Origin: Fistularia commersonii
Lineage: Eukaryota > Chordata > Actinopteri > Syngnathiformes > Fistulariidae
Reading direction: 5' to 3'
Length of the DNA stretch: 64,000 nt
NCBI GenBank assembly: GCA_037954325.1
Contig: JBBMNZ010000015.1
Location: forward strand, 12,713,501-12,777,500
Positions 21,186-33,885 of this stretch are shown one piece after another (position 1 is the stretch's first letter; every line of letters begins with the position of its first letter). The translations under genes and the position numbers were made by a program. The notes beneath the pieces were generated by a model. That model made no database searches. It saw only the letters and a program-made list of their open reading frames with translations, and was not told the origin of the DNA.

Positions 21186-22169
21186 CCGTTTACATGCAGA
21201 AAACGACGACACACAACGGCCGGGCTCCGCGGCGGCGGACAGATGCGGGGGAGCTTTGGGCATCGACATCGACCCCCGCCACCCTCTGGGCCCCCGGGCC
21301 CCGCACCGTCCGCGGGGTGCGTGTCACGGATCGTCCTTACCGTCCCGGCCCGGTTCGGCCCGCGGCCCCGCGCATCCGCCCTCTGAACCGGACTATTTCC
21401 TGGCGGAGCGGATGGGGACACTCCGGCGCGGCGGTGCTAGGCCCGACCCCCCCTCCCCCCTGTACGCACTCCCGCGGCTCCGCGGCCCCTCAGACGCTCT
21501 CTCCCCCACCGGTCCCATAGCGGCCCGGTACCGGTCCGGAGGCTCTCCTCCTCCCGTTGGTTCCAGTCAGCAGACCCCCTCCGACCGGTCCGGGGGGGGA
21601 GGGGGGGCGGAGGAATCCCGTCCGAACCGCGGCTGAGCCCCCCCCACATACACACACACACACACTGTAGACCCCCTCAAATTAACACACACACACACAC
21701 ACGCACACACACACTGTATACCCCCCCCCCTACACACATACATAGCCGTCAATCATTAACCTGGCGCGGCCGCCATCACTGACACCGGACCGGAACCGGC
21801 CGCTCCGCGCCTTCAAAATGGAGTCGTCCCGGTCGGAGGAGGAGCGGGAGTGGGAGTGGGAGCAGGCCGGGAGGCAGCGAGACACGTCCCCGTCCCGCTC
21901 CCGGTCCCGGTCCCCCGTCCCGCTCCCCGGGCTCTGCGGGCTCTGCGGGCTTCCGGAGACGCGGGAGCCCTCGAGCCCTCCCGGGTTGTGCGGGTTCTGC
22001 GGGCTCGCAGGAGTGGGTTCTACTTCGGTGTGTGCTGCCCGCCGGCTGCGTGCGTGTGGACGGGTAACACACGCACGGACGGGGGGGGGGGGGGGGGGGG
22101 GCGACCCACTCTGCGTGGACGAATCTCCACGGCTCAAGACGGAGACTCGGTGTGTCAATAAGGGCAGGG

Positions 22170-22211
<42 letters not shown>

Positions 22212-22510
22212 ACACATCCGGTTTGAGCTCTTCGGTCGGCTCTAATAACTGCCGGATGCTTGGCGGCAAATCGAGCGAATCGGGAGCGGGAGCGGGAGCG
22301 GAGGTGGAACCGGTGCCGGACCTTGAAGGGTGCTGGACCCAGTACTGGATCCGGACCCAGAGTCCGCGGACGCGGGGCAGAGTCGGGCCTCCGGAGCTGG
22401 AGAGGCTCCGCAGCGCCGCCGCTCGGCCCCGCGGCGCAACGCAGCTTCCGGCGGTGCGTCAGACGTCTGACCCGGTGACGTCACCGCCGGGGCACGGAAA
22501 CCGCCGACCG
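20420..22510 (-). promoter_or_regulatory. nsd1: CpG island / nsd1 5' region
   Basis: About 2 kb of very CpG-rich sequence upstream of the first coding exon. It contains GCC and GCA trinucleotide runs (20570-20615, 20935-20955), (CA)n tracts (21143-21183, 21649-21715, 22170-22217) and a run of about 21 G at 22081-22101. Noncoding exon 1 of nsd1 is inferred here because an acceptor ends at 20363. A candidate donor on the minus strand is GACG|GTAAGG with the exon end at 21341. Long open frames on both strands are explained by base composition and repeats. No conserved protein is recognised. Confidence 0.6.
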
Positions 22511-22556
22511 GAGTTCGGCGTTTACAGTGGCCACGCCCACAACCCCGCCAGCCAAT
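22458..22556 (-). promoter_or_regulatory. nsd1: Candidate nsd1 promoter: CRE, palindromes, CCAAT box
   Basis: Two adjacent perfect palindromes, GTCAGACGTCTGAC (22458-22471) and CGGTGACGTCACCG (22473-22486). The second contains the full CRE TGACGTCA at 22476-22483. A CCAAT box (CCAAT at 22552-22556, ATTGG on the minus strand) lies about 70 bp further upstream in the nsd1 direction, a spacing common in vertebrate promoters. No TATA box. Sequence beyond 22590 loses its CpG richness, consistent with the island edge. Confidence 0.5.
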
Positions 22557-22589
22557 CAAAATTGAGCCTTCGGAGTCCATGAGTCCATG

Positions 22590-23330
22590 GACCTTCACGC
22601 TCCAGAAGCTCTGGAGAACCACTTCAAAACAATCAGAAACACATCAGATCGAAACAACATGGGAAAAAAACGCCAGAATAACATAAGAAAAATTCAAGAA
22701 CCAGGAGAACATGAGAATATTTCAACAGTTGATCCACATGAGAACCTTAGAACCTCATTGGATCCGTATTAGAAGCACATGATAAAATGAGAACGTTAAA
22801 CTCTTAGAGCATTCGAACCACAACAGAACCACAGGAGAACCTTTAAACATGAGAACAACACCAGAACATTAGAACCACATCATGAGAACAGTAGAACCAC
22901 ATTGAAACCACTGTAGACCCACCTTTGAACATCACGAGAACATCAGAACCAAAATAGAACAACATTACAAGACTAGAACAACTGAAGAACCACATTAGGA
23001 ACAAAAGAGAACATCAGAACCACACAGGAACAAGAAGACCATTAGAACAACCTCAGAACCGTTGAACATGTGAGGCATGTAAGTGCTACATCAGACCCAC
23101 ATGGAGGCCAACAGGAGAACATTAGAACCACATTAGAACCTGTGAACAGCACTAGAACCTTGAAACCAGAAAATGAGAACCACATCAGAACAACATGAGA
23201 CCGTTAGAACCTTGTTAGAACAACGTGAACACGTCAACATTAGAAGTGCATTAGAAGATGGAGCTGGATACATGAATTAGATCTGATCCCAGAATCAGCC
23301 AAGTCCTCCTGAGAACCTCCTCAGATGCTC
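22590..23330. repeat. AGAAC-rich degenerate low-complexity tract
   Basis: About 700 bp in which GAAC recurs every 8-15 bases, often as ACATNAGAACCAC or ATGAGAAC, with a strong strand bias (A-rich plus strand). No fixed unit length is maintained. No coding signal. Confidence 0.75.
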
Positions 23331-23379
23331 CTCAGATCCTCTTCAGAACCTCCTCAGATCCTCCGCTGGACGTTTGACC

Positions 23380-23923
23380 TTTCGGCATTGACGAAATTTC
23401 CATTTCATTCTTCTCCCTTGGCCTGCTCCCTCCAGAGATCTCCACATCCAATCTCCACCTGACCCTCTTCTCTCACACTAACCTACCTCCCTGTCCATGA
23501 ACCTCCTCTCTGGTCTTCCTCCAGACCTGCTGTCTGGCAGCTCCAACCTCAGCATCCTTCTACCCAGATCTTCTCCATCCCTCCTTCTCCTCCATGTCCA
23601 AACCATCTCAGTGTGACTTTATCTCCAGAACACAACATGTGCCATCTCACTGATGGACTCCTCCCTGGTCCTCTGCATCCTCCTCACTCCCGAGGAGAAC
23701 CTCCACATGTCCTTCTCTGCCCCCGTCTTCTCCTCAGTGTCTCCAAACTCCAATCTTCTCCACCTTTCCTTTCATTCTTCTATCATCTTGACTTTTCTCC
23801 ATGAGTTCCAACTTGCTCGCATGTGTTCCTCCACCCCTTCTCCAACTCTGAGTACTTAAAGTCCTCCACCTTCTTCATCTCCACTCCCTGTAGCCTCACC
23901 GTTCCACCTGGGTTCCTCTCTCT

Positions 23924-23925
<2 letters not shown>
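23380..23925 (-). mobile_element. Decayed RTE-type LINE, 3' part of RT ORF
   Basis: On the minus strand the segment starts with TVRLQGVEMKKVEDFKYSE (about 23915-23855), the block following the RT domain in common fish RTE-like elements (usually EVKKVEDFKYLGS). It is followed in shifting frames by a region with GWRRSG, KDAEV and related fragments, matching at nucleotide level the terminal region of such elements (GGTAGAAGGATGCTGAGGTT). Several stops and frameshifts show it is a dead copy. The 5' part is absent; the (CA)n at 23928-23971 abuts the upstream edge. Exact clade uncertain. Confidence 0.7.
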
Positions 23926-23975
<50 letters not shown>

Positions 23976-24101
23976 GATGAGTTGAAGCCTTCCAGGGTCA
24001 CGTGGTCGGCCCTGGCTCTCTCTCTGTGATGACTGGGTTTCTCCACTAGAGGAAGGCAGAGCTCCTGGTCCGAGTCGGAGGAGGGCGAGCAGCAGTTCAA
24101 C

Positions 24102-24146
<45 letters not shown>

Positions 24147-25246
24147 ACTTTGAGCTTCAAACCATCAGAACAATTATACTCAGATCTGAGCTAAAAAAAA
24201 AACTAATTTTATCCACCTCAAGGATTAGAACTAGGATTAGGATTGGGAGGAGGAGTAATACTAGGATTAGGACTAAGGCTGGGACTAGGATTAGGCCCTT
24301 GGACTAAGACTAGTAGGACTAGGACCAGGACTAGAGGGTCCTAAGGGTCTGACAAGTTGAGTTTAAAAGTGTGGAACAGACAAGGGGTCCTCACAAAGGT
24401 AGCAGTATACAGGACTCTGTGTGTGTGTGTGTGTGTGTGTCTTCCTGTTGTTCTAGCCCCCCCCCATGCTGCCTATCCATGACCTCCGACCTTGCTGGAC
24501 CCAGCTGACAGCTGTCACTCACACACACACACACACTCACAGAAGTCCATTAAAAATAGTGTGTGGCGTATGTAACATCCCAGCCAGCAGGGGGCGCTGG
24601 AGGGCGGCCGTCTGCCTCGACCAGCGGCCCGACAGAGACGGAGAACCTACTGGATGATGGTTGTACTCGCAGTGTTTACCATCTGTGTGTGTGTGTGTGT
24701 GTGTGTATGTGTGTGAGATCCATCACAAACTGCACTCGTCTGTTAATGGAGTCACACGAGGAAGTTGAAAGCTGAGAGCGCCAAGGTCCTTTCAGGGAGG
24801 AGAAGGAAGAGACAGGAGGAAGGGGAGGCAGGGAGATAGATAGACTTGTCTCCTCCTGGTTTCTTTTGATACTCCAGACTGAAGCGCAACCAAACATCAT
24901 GAAAGGATAAAATAATCCCAGTTGTCTGGAGGAGCTTCTGGAATCCTCCTCCATCAAAGATCTGGAACAAAGACCTTCTCACCTCCTCCATTCTCGCCTA
25001 CCATAATCTGAAATCTAAACAGGAAGTCTCACACCAACCGTCCTGCCCTCTCTCATCTCCTCTCATTACACCTCCTCGGCTCCGTAATCCCCGTTAATCC
25101 CACTTCTGCTGCTGGACCAGGTGTGAAGAACCGCTGAGTGCAGGATCTGCTTTGTCTCAGCTTCCACGCCTTGGGAGAAAACATCTCAGGAGACCATTAA
25201 AAATGTCAAATTCAGTCATGTCCTTCTCTCTTTTGAGCCCACCAGG

Positions 25247-25291
<45 letters not shown>

Positions 25292-25452
25292 CACACTCGT
25301 GGTGCAGTGAATGAAAGGCGGAGGAGGTCCTGAGGCCTTTGAGAGCTGGTCAGGAGAAGCTGTTGTGTATGAGAAGGTGAATAACAGGCTCAGAGTGGAA
25401 AGCAGGTCTCCCCCCGCCACAGAGGGGGACCCCAGGGGGGCCGTGTGTGTGA

Positions 25453-25491
<39 letters not shown>

Positions 25492-25682
25492 GGGGGGGGA
25501 ACCCACGCTTAATGAGAAATTCCTGGGGGTTTAGCGGGGCGCAGAGGTCTTCATTTTCTCACTGCGCCCACAGGGGGCTGGAAAGGGGTGGATTATGGAG
25601 ATGAGATGTTCCATCACACCCACCACCTTCTGCATGTTGCAAGAAATGTCAGCAAGTCATTTGGAAGCTGCACCTGCTTGGA

Positions 25683-25740
<58 letters not shown>

Positions 25741-25847
25741 ACCCAGACAGGTTAAGTGTGCAGTTGGTCTCCAACAAAGACTTTCTCCTTTCAGATGCAA
25801 ACAGGAGGAACATGGAGGAACTGAGAGGCCCCAGGGGGACAATACCT
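23926..25847. repeat. Intergenic microsatellite cluster
   Basis: Gene-free. (CA)n or (GT)n tracts at 23928-23971, 24103-24144, 24418-24440, 24519-24536, 24684-24716, 25249-25296, 25445-25490 and 25685-25739. A degenerate ACTAGGATTAGG-type hexamer tract lies at about 24225-24335. No coding sequence recognised; open frames run through the repeats as Thr-His or Cys-Val polymers. Confidence 0.85.
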
Positions 25848-26645
25848 GCACCCCCCATACACCCCACACACCCCACTCCCCTCATACACCCCCCATGTAC
25901 CCCATATACCCCATACACCCCTAAACCCCATACACCTCACATCCCATGCACTCCCCCTACACCCCACACACCCCTACATGCCACTCCCCATGCACCCTCA
26001 TGTACCCCATACACCCCACACACCCCATTCCCCTCATACACCCCCCATGAACCCTATTTACCTACACACCCCTACACCCCATACATCCCACATATCCGAT
26101 ACACTCCCTCTACACCCCATTTCCCTCATACACTCCCCATGTACCCCATACACCCCACTCACCCCTTCATCCCCTCCACCCCATGTAACCCAAGCACCCC
26201 ACAACACCTCTACACCCCATACACCCCACACATCCCATAAACCTCCCCTACACCCCATTCCCCTAATACACCCTCATGTACCCCATACACCCTACACACC
26301 ACACCCCCATGTAATCCAAACACCCCACACACTCCTACACCCCACTCCCCATGCACCCCCCACAACCCACTCCCCTCATACACCCCCCAAGAACCCTATT
26401 TACCCACACACCCCTTCACCCCATACAACCCACATATCCCATACACTCCCTCTACACCCCATTTCCCTCACACACCCCCACGTAACCCATACACCCCACA
26501 CACCCCTTCACCCCATTTCACCCCACTCCCCCATGCACCCCAATGTACCCCATACACCCCACCCCTGCCCACACCCCATATACCCCACACACCCCCATAA
26601 CCCTCCATACACCTGAATACATCCCATACACTCCGACACCCCCCT
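25848..26645. repeat. Degenerate CCCCATACA/CCCCACACA minisatellite
   Basis: About 800 bp of C-rich plus strand built from 9-10-mers of the form ACCCCATAC and ACCCCACAC, with higher-order copies such as CCCTATTTACC recurring near 26055 and 26395. G is almost absent from the plus strand. Noncoding. Confidence 0.9.
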
Positions 26646-26695
26646 CATCTGTGTGTCGAAGGGAAAGAGACATCAGTGCTTGTGTCTCCTTCTTC

Positions 26696-26744
<49 letters not shown>

Positions 26745-29529
26745 TTCATCTTCTTCTTGACTGTAATAATGATGTAATATTTCATATTTCTGCATTGGAT
26801 TCTTCCCTCTCTCTTTCTCTCTCTCTTCTTCACACACACACACACACACACACACGGTGATGATGCGGTGGCAGTCAGTGACAGTTTGAGTGGAAAATGG
26901 ATCTGAGGACAGGGGGGGTCGGGGGGGGGGTTGACGGGGGTGCAAGGGGGGGACCACATGGGGGGGGGGGGGGGGGCGTCATTGAGACGTCAATCTGAGC
27001 AGCAGGTTCCAAAAAACCATGAGACCTGTCAGCCAGCCGCTCCCCCCTTTGAGAGGTTTGAATGACACCCCCCTCAAGACCATAATACCCCTCCCCAAAT
27101 TCTCCCCCCATTCACAACCATGCTTCGCCCCTGGACCCCCATCTTACCCCCAATTCTGGCCCATGTGCTTCCCCCACACACACCTCCATGCCCCCCCCTG
27201 CTCCCCCCTCAGCTCCCTTTGTCTTAGAGTTCAGACACATTGTCTGCTCTGGTGACTTGACGTCTCTGTCAGTCTCACACACACACACACACACTCACAC
27301 ACACATGGGTTGCATGTCAATCCCATCTGACCTGAAGGCCTGGGGTCACAACCAGTGGAGGCCTCTGATCCTCCACACGTCCATCAGGCGGCCTGAGGAG
27401 GAGTGTTCGCGACCCCGATGGAGAAAAGGTTGGACCAGTGAAAACGGCTCCACCTGGAACATGAGATCTGATGAGGCTTGGAGGCTCCATCATCCTTCTG
27501 GGAAACGGTTTCCACCTGGATCGCGGCTAGAAGAAGCCTCCGAGAAGAAGATAAGCATTCAGAGATCTTGTGATGGAACGTGAGGAGCACCCTTGTCGGT
27601 TTGAACACATGGAGTCCTCTCAGTTGCAGAGGAGATCCATGTTCCGTCTTCTTAGCGGAGACAAACCTTCCCTGTCCCCTGTCCTTCAACACCTTCTTCT
27701 CCTGAGGTCCGAGAAGCAGACCGAGATAGAGGATGGACATCTTGGAGGTTCTGGAGTTTGGACTCGGATTCTTCATTGGAACAAACCAAGTCTGGAGAAG
27801 TTCTAGGAATCATCAGCATGCAGTTTATGGAGGTCATCGTCACGCTGCTGTGTCAGAACCTCCTAGATGTTCCTTTGAAATCAGAATCCTGGGTGAGAAC
27901 ACACACACACACACACTTCTGGAGAGAGGAAACAGCATGTGTGTGCGTGATTCCTTCCCCCTCTGACATGGGCACTTTGATGTTAGCTTAGCATCTGAAG
28001 GCTCCTTGACGCTCTCCATGCTCATGAAACCAGAGCCACACCTTCTGCAGGTGGTGGCCCACGTTCCTCCACCAGGGGGCGCCGCTCTGAGTCCACCGTC
28101 CATGACTCGGAAGGAGATTCAGAAGCTCCAGGTCAGTGAACGCCTCACGTTACTGTGGGTGGAGGATGCGGGTCGCTGGATGGACCAGTGTGAGGGCTGG
28201 ACCTGGAACACCAACTCCACTGGGAGGCCTGAAGTTCTCCACCAAGATACATCGGTGTGTCTCCAGAACATGAGGCGGCTGTTGGTGTTCCATCCACCAT
28301 CAGATACCTTCACACATTTGAAGGGGCGTCTGTATCTCAGCTGGTCCCTCCAATCTGAAGGTTGTGGTTTTGTTGTGGACGGGTTCTTCCCGTCTTCACC
28401 ATCTGGACGGTTTGGGGTATCTCACCATATGTGAAGATCCAGGTTCTTCTAAAAGGCTCCTGGTGAAGATTCCAGAGGATTTCTCCTGATTTCTGTGTCC
28501 GTGACGTCCGATGTTCTCTCCGGTTCCTATTACATGTAAGTGAGAAGAAGAAACCTCGGAGAAGGACACGGCCCGCCCAAAGGACGGAGGACCAAACAGA
28601 ACCTCTGGTTCCTTCCAGACATTTCTCTCCTGAAGGTCAAACCCCTGGTAGAAGTTGAGCGAACGAGTGAATTGGAGGTTTCCCTGTCCTGAAGCTGGGC
28701 CTCTGACCTTCGACCTCCATCCATGGTCAGAACATCTGGCCGCCGGGGTCTCCACTGGGAGGAAGAGCAGATTCGTCTCTGCGCGGACAAACACAGGATG
28801 TTTGACATTCCAGGAGGTCACCTCCTGCCAGAGGTCACATCTATCAGGTGTTATCTAACTTCTCACGGATCTATCAGTCTCACATGGATCTTCTCCCAGG
28901 ATCTGCTTCTCCTAAAGGTTTTCTGGAAAATTCCATCTGCATTCCTTTTTTAAAGTTTTAAAGCACCAGAACCAGAACCAGGACCAGAAAAATGACACCT
29001 TCTGGACACAGGACCGTTAGCTGGTGGAGGAAGATGATTCCAAGCTCCAGAAGATCGGTGGACTTTCTTTCCAACAAGTGCGACCCAGCAGGTCCTGGAT
29101 CTGAAGGTACCACAGGGCACCTTGCAGGTGTCCTCCTGGAAAAGGTCTGACCTGTCAGAAGATCTCCAGGATGACATAACATTCATGTTTCCACTGATGT
29201 GGAACAACATCTTCAATTGTGAGATGACAGACCTTCTCTCAACAATCTTCACTAGCAAGTCGGTGGAGGTCCAGGGAAGTCCTGGGAAATTTTCTCCAGG
29301 AAAGGTGAAGATCTTGTGCTCATTAACGACTGTGGTATTTGCATCTTCAGGTTGATCAGGATTAGCGGTGATGCCCTCTGAGATGGACCCTGTTGTCATT
29401 TGCTGGTTTCCCAGGCGCCTGAAGGTTCTCCAAGGATCTCCTCTGCTCTTTCTGGTCTTTCAGGAGATTCCAGCTGGTCATCTGTGGCCTCTTATTTTGT
29501 TTGCCCCTCTCAGCTAAGCACACACACAC

Positions 29530-29613
<84 letters not shown>

Positions 29614-29686
29614 GTTGTGTTCCATGTAAGACGGAGCTGCCAGTTTGTTTTAATTAACGTCCAGCTGGGTTTAAGTCCGGCCTCTA

Positions 29687-29731
<45 letters not shown>

Positions 29732-31706
29732 CATGTGTTTCTCCACAGTCTCCAGCAGAAGCAGGTCACATGGTGGTCCATGGTGGTCCATCTCAGACCC
29801 TCGGGTCTGTTGCCCCGTCCAGCACCTCATCATAAACCCTTGGAGACCCTAAAGGTGCCCTAAAGCTTTCAGAGCATCTTGTCTCCATGGAAACAGAGTT
29901 CCATCTCATGCTGATCTGTCTGCCATGCTGGATGAAGGACCTCTAGCTCTTCAATGTCCTGTGTTACTGAAATGAACCTTCTTAATTTTGGAGCATGTCC
30001 TCTGTGGCGTATCACCCTCCAGGTGAGAAGCACCTCCCGGTCGATCCAGAGCTGGACTGAAAGTCTGCTCCTGAAAGTCCTTCGAGGCGCATTTGTCTTC
30101 TTCTCAGTCGCGTCTCAGCGGCTCCAGATGAAGTTTGCTTCGGACTGTAATCAGCAGAGTAACGGCTCAGTAACCGCTCGGTAACCGCTCGGCAACGACA
30201 CAGTTACAACTCGTTAACAACTCGGTAATGACTCAGTTACAGCTCGGCGACGACTCCGTAACGACATCCCGATGTGGACGTGAATCATCACCAGGACAGC
30301 AGACATGGGTCTTGAGGTTCTGGTCACATTGCTCACCTTCAGAGTGACAAAGATCAGCCAAATGAGAGACGGTTTTTAGATGCATCCCTGTCCTTTTCGT
30401 GATTCGGAGCTCCAAGAATGATGTTCTGGGTTCTTCTGGATTGTTCCAGCATGTTTCGGCTGCTGAGGGGATGGCTGGTGGACTTGAGGCCTGGATAAGG
30501 AGAGGAGCTCCCTGGTCTCCTGGGCCTGGGAACTCCCTGAAGAGGAGGCTGTCCACTCGACCGTTAGGTGAGAAGAAGGAATGTTGGGCTCTCCGTCTTT
30601 CTCTGAGGACCTCCAGAGGAGAGGTATTGGGGTTTAAGGAAGCTGCTTCAGAGGCCAAAGAGTTGGGTGTTGTCAGGGCCTTCGTCAGACCTCTACCCAT
30701 CAAACGCACCACCTTCTGTCCAGACATACCGGAGGAGATGGACAAAGGACGCGGAGAACTTCACACTGCAGGGCTCTCGGGTTCCACGGTGCAGAGTTTG
30801 TGGCTCCACAGAGATTCATCTGTGGTGATTTGCGTCAGAGCCTGAGACCTCCACCCACCTTCTCCTCCCCCTCCCTGTTTACCAGCCGGTATGGTCAGCA
30901 AACACACAAGTCCTTCTCCAGGAGGCTTCGGAGAAGAGAGGCGACTTGTTCCTAAACACAACAAGGGTGTAGTGCAGGAACCGGGGTACTGCAGCGCCGG
31001 AGCCAGGATCTTCAAAAGATACCTGAGAGGACAAGAGGCCACAGGTGGTCCTTCCCCCGCAGACATTGAATGACGAAGAGCCTCGGCCTGGTCCCTCAAG
31101 GTCTGAGGGCGTAGAGGGGCAGAGGGGTGGAGGTGGGTCACTCCTGGCCAGAGAGAGGGCTGGTCAGATGAACCATCTCCCCACTCCGAAGGTCAAAGGC
31201 CAATCAGAAACATACCGTCCAGCCATGAAGTTCCTGTTTGGGGCTGAAGCGCTGTGGATCCCACCAATCAGGGGTCAGGTGACCTTCATTTCTCAGTTTG
31301 GGTTCTGAGGTCAGGAGCTTCATCTCACCAGGAGAGCAGACTCGCAGGATGACCTCCGTACAAGGGACGGCTTCTGATCGGCTCTGCAGGAGAACATCTC
31401 GGTCAAAGAGCGTCAGAAGATGATAAAGTTAGCTCTCTCCTCCTCTCCTCTTCCTCCTCCACGGAATACAACCAGAGCCCGTGTGTGTGTGTGTGTGTGT
31501 GTGTGTGAAGGTGAAAGGTCACATCTCACCAGGATACGGGGGTCAAGTTTGTTTTCATTGCTGGCAGAGTTGCTGACAGGCAGAGGAGAAGTTGGAGGAG
31601 GTGATGGTGGAGGGGGAGAAGTGCAATTTTTGTTTGCTGGTCAGTTAAGTTTGAATGATTGACGCTGAACTTCTACTCTGAAGCTTTTCCAGGTTGTGCC
31701 CCCTCC

Positions 31707-31772
<66 letters not shown>

Positions 31773-31882
31773 GCAAACTGAGAAACTTTATTAGCACCAG
31801 GACACAGTGAAGACCCTCCACACTCCAGGTTCATCCTCAGGGGTCACAGCATAACATCCTGCAGGAAGTGCATGATTGCATG

Positions 31883-31917
<35 letters not shown>

Positions 31918-32202
31918 TTCCCCTCTTTCTCATGTCATACTCAGATTTCACTGCAAAACATCCTGTAGGAAGGATTGTATGTCTGGGTGTGTGTGTGCTA
32001 AGAAGCATGGAGAAATGAGGGGATGTTTGCAAAGGGAGATGTTGACCTCCATTGATCCATCAATCAATTGATCAGTTGGTCAACCCATTGATCAGTTAAC
32101 CAATCCTATCAATGGATCAATCAATCAAAATAAGAACAAATGTTCATTTTGGAATCGAGTCCAAAGAGAACATCTGACCATTAAAGGAGCATCTACACAT
32201 TC

Positions 32203-32264
<62 letters not shown>

Positions 32265-32372
32265 CAGGTTTAGGGTCAGTCATCACACGCCGTCCCTCAA
32301 GCCCTTCCTGAAGTTTCCCTCCTTCTTCCCTCCAGGACGAACATCAAAGGGGGCTGTGTTATCAGCTTGAAG

Positions 32373-32421
<49 letters not shown>

Positions 32422-33885
32422 AAGGAAAGAAACTTCATTCACTTATCCTCAAAGGGCTGAATGTGAGGAGCAGTGTTGTCCAGGTGGTATCTGACCATCT
32501 TCCAGTGTGGAGCTGCTCCTCCAGTCCACATGAGGAGGTCCAACCCAGAGGTCCAAGCTCAGAGGAACCCTTCTGACTTCCTGGTTCCCCAACGCTGCCA
32601 GCGAGGGGGGCCTTGAGGTGCAGCACCAACAAAAGGCCCTCTAATGGATGAAGGCTCCAACTTTCTGAAGCCACGGTTCAGCGCCTGTTCTCTGCTAATG
32701 TTCTGGAGAAGGAGTCTGGAGGCCAGGAGGGTGTTGCTGTGGAGCTCTGGGTTCCCGCCAACAGCAACGGCCTGAGAGCCATTTCACCGGTAATTAATGG
32801 AGATAATGGCCGCAATCCTGAAGGAGAACAGAGAACGTGCGCGGCTCCGTGGTCCAAACGAGCTGAGGGACCCAGGCAGCAGTAGATTACACATGATTAC
32901 TCTGGGAAAGGCTTTCTCCTCACGATATCAGCCAGAAGATCTACACCAAATAAAACATCTCATCTGCTCGCATGCGCAAAGATTAAGAAAACATTTGGAC
33001 ACAAAGTGGTTTGACCTTTGGAACCAAGGAACCACTGCTGTGAGCTTTTCATGACCCGTATGGTCCTTCAACACACACACACTTCTGGAGTTGTTTACAT
33101 TGTCCCATATCTGTAAGGCAGCACAAGGAGGACGTGCAGCACCGAGAACTTCGCAGCCCACCTCAGAGCTTCATCTGCCTCCACAAGGTACTCCAATCCA
33201 GACTCTAATCGGGACTTCAATCTAGACTTTCATAATCTTCTGGCTTGACTCTGGACCAGTTGCTACGAGAAGAAGATTGTGACCTGGAGGACTGAGAACC
33301 TCTACAGACAACTGTACTCCAGCTAGTCCAGTAGACTAGCCGGAGTACTCCCCATCATCTTGGCCTCCTGTCTCCATGTGTGCTCCTCACCCTTCATTCC
33401 TGCCTGCTTGCTTGTTCAGGTGGTCCATCTGGTGAAGATATGAGGGGTATCTTCTCAGTTCTGCAATACCTTGTACTTCATTTTGGCCCCTGCTGAGGCT
33501 CTGCAGCCACAGGACCTGCCGTGGTGAGGAGGCCAAATGTCGGGGGAGGAGATCCATTGGCGTCCAGGTGATTTAGAGTCTCAGGTGGCTGATGAGTGAG
33601 AAGTCTCACCTGGAGGTGGAGCCTCCGGGGGTCAGGCAGGTGAGGCTCTGGAATGTTCAGCATTCCCAAAGATCTGACCTGGAGAAAAACTGGAGAACCT
33701 CTGCCGGCTGGTCTTCTTCAGATCTTCGAGTTGTCGGATTTGGCTCCTCTTTCTTCGTCAGCCGTTCTGTCCCCAGCAGATGGGTGGACTGCAGTGGAGC
33801 CAGCTGGTGTGAGACCATGAGGTTGATGGTGAATCATCTCCATGAGGTTCTGTTCGGCCTTGGACAAAATAAATTTGGAAATTTG
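26646..33885. other. Gene-free intergenic stretch with microsatellites
   Basis: (CA)n or (GT)n at 26698-26743, 26831-26854, 27278-27303, 27899-27916, 29519-29609 (about 45 units, the longest here), 29692-29728, 31479-31506, 31708-31770, 31884-31914, 32202-32263 and 32372-32419. A G run lies near 26961-26976, a degenerate 12-mer related to CGGTAACGACTC at 30150-30265, and an ATCAAT-rich patch at 32055-32130. No gene, RNA or transposon recognised. Confidence 0.75.

Noticed and set aside
21818..22582. 254-codon plus-strand open frame beginning MESSRSEEEREWEWEQ
   Set aside because: Lies in the CpG island, built from RS/PG-rich composition, a G run read as poly-Gly and a (CA)n read as Thr-His repeats. 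No domain and no splice context.
24225..24335. Telomere-like GGATTAGG hexamers
   Set aside because: Units are ACTAGGATTAGG variants, not TTAGGG, and too irregular for an interstitial telomere.
25695..26616. Long His/Thr/Pro open frames
   Set aside because: Translation of the CCCCATACA minisatellite; stops are rare only because of the period and composition.
32797..33054. 85-codon plus-strand frame without simple repeats
   Set aside because: No recognisable domain, no flanking splice sites or promoter features, and no family resemblance.
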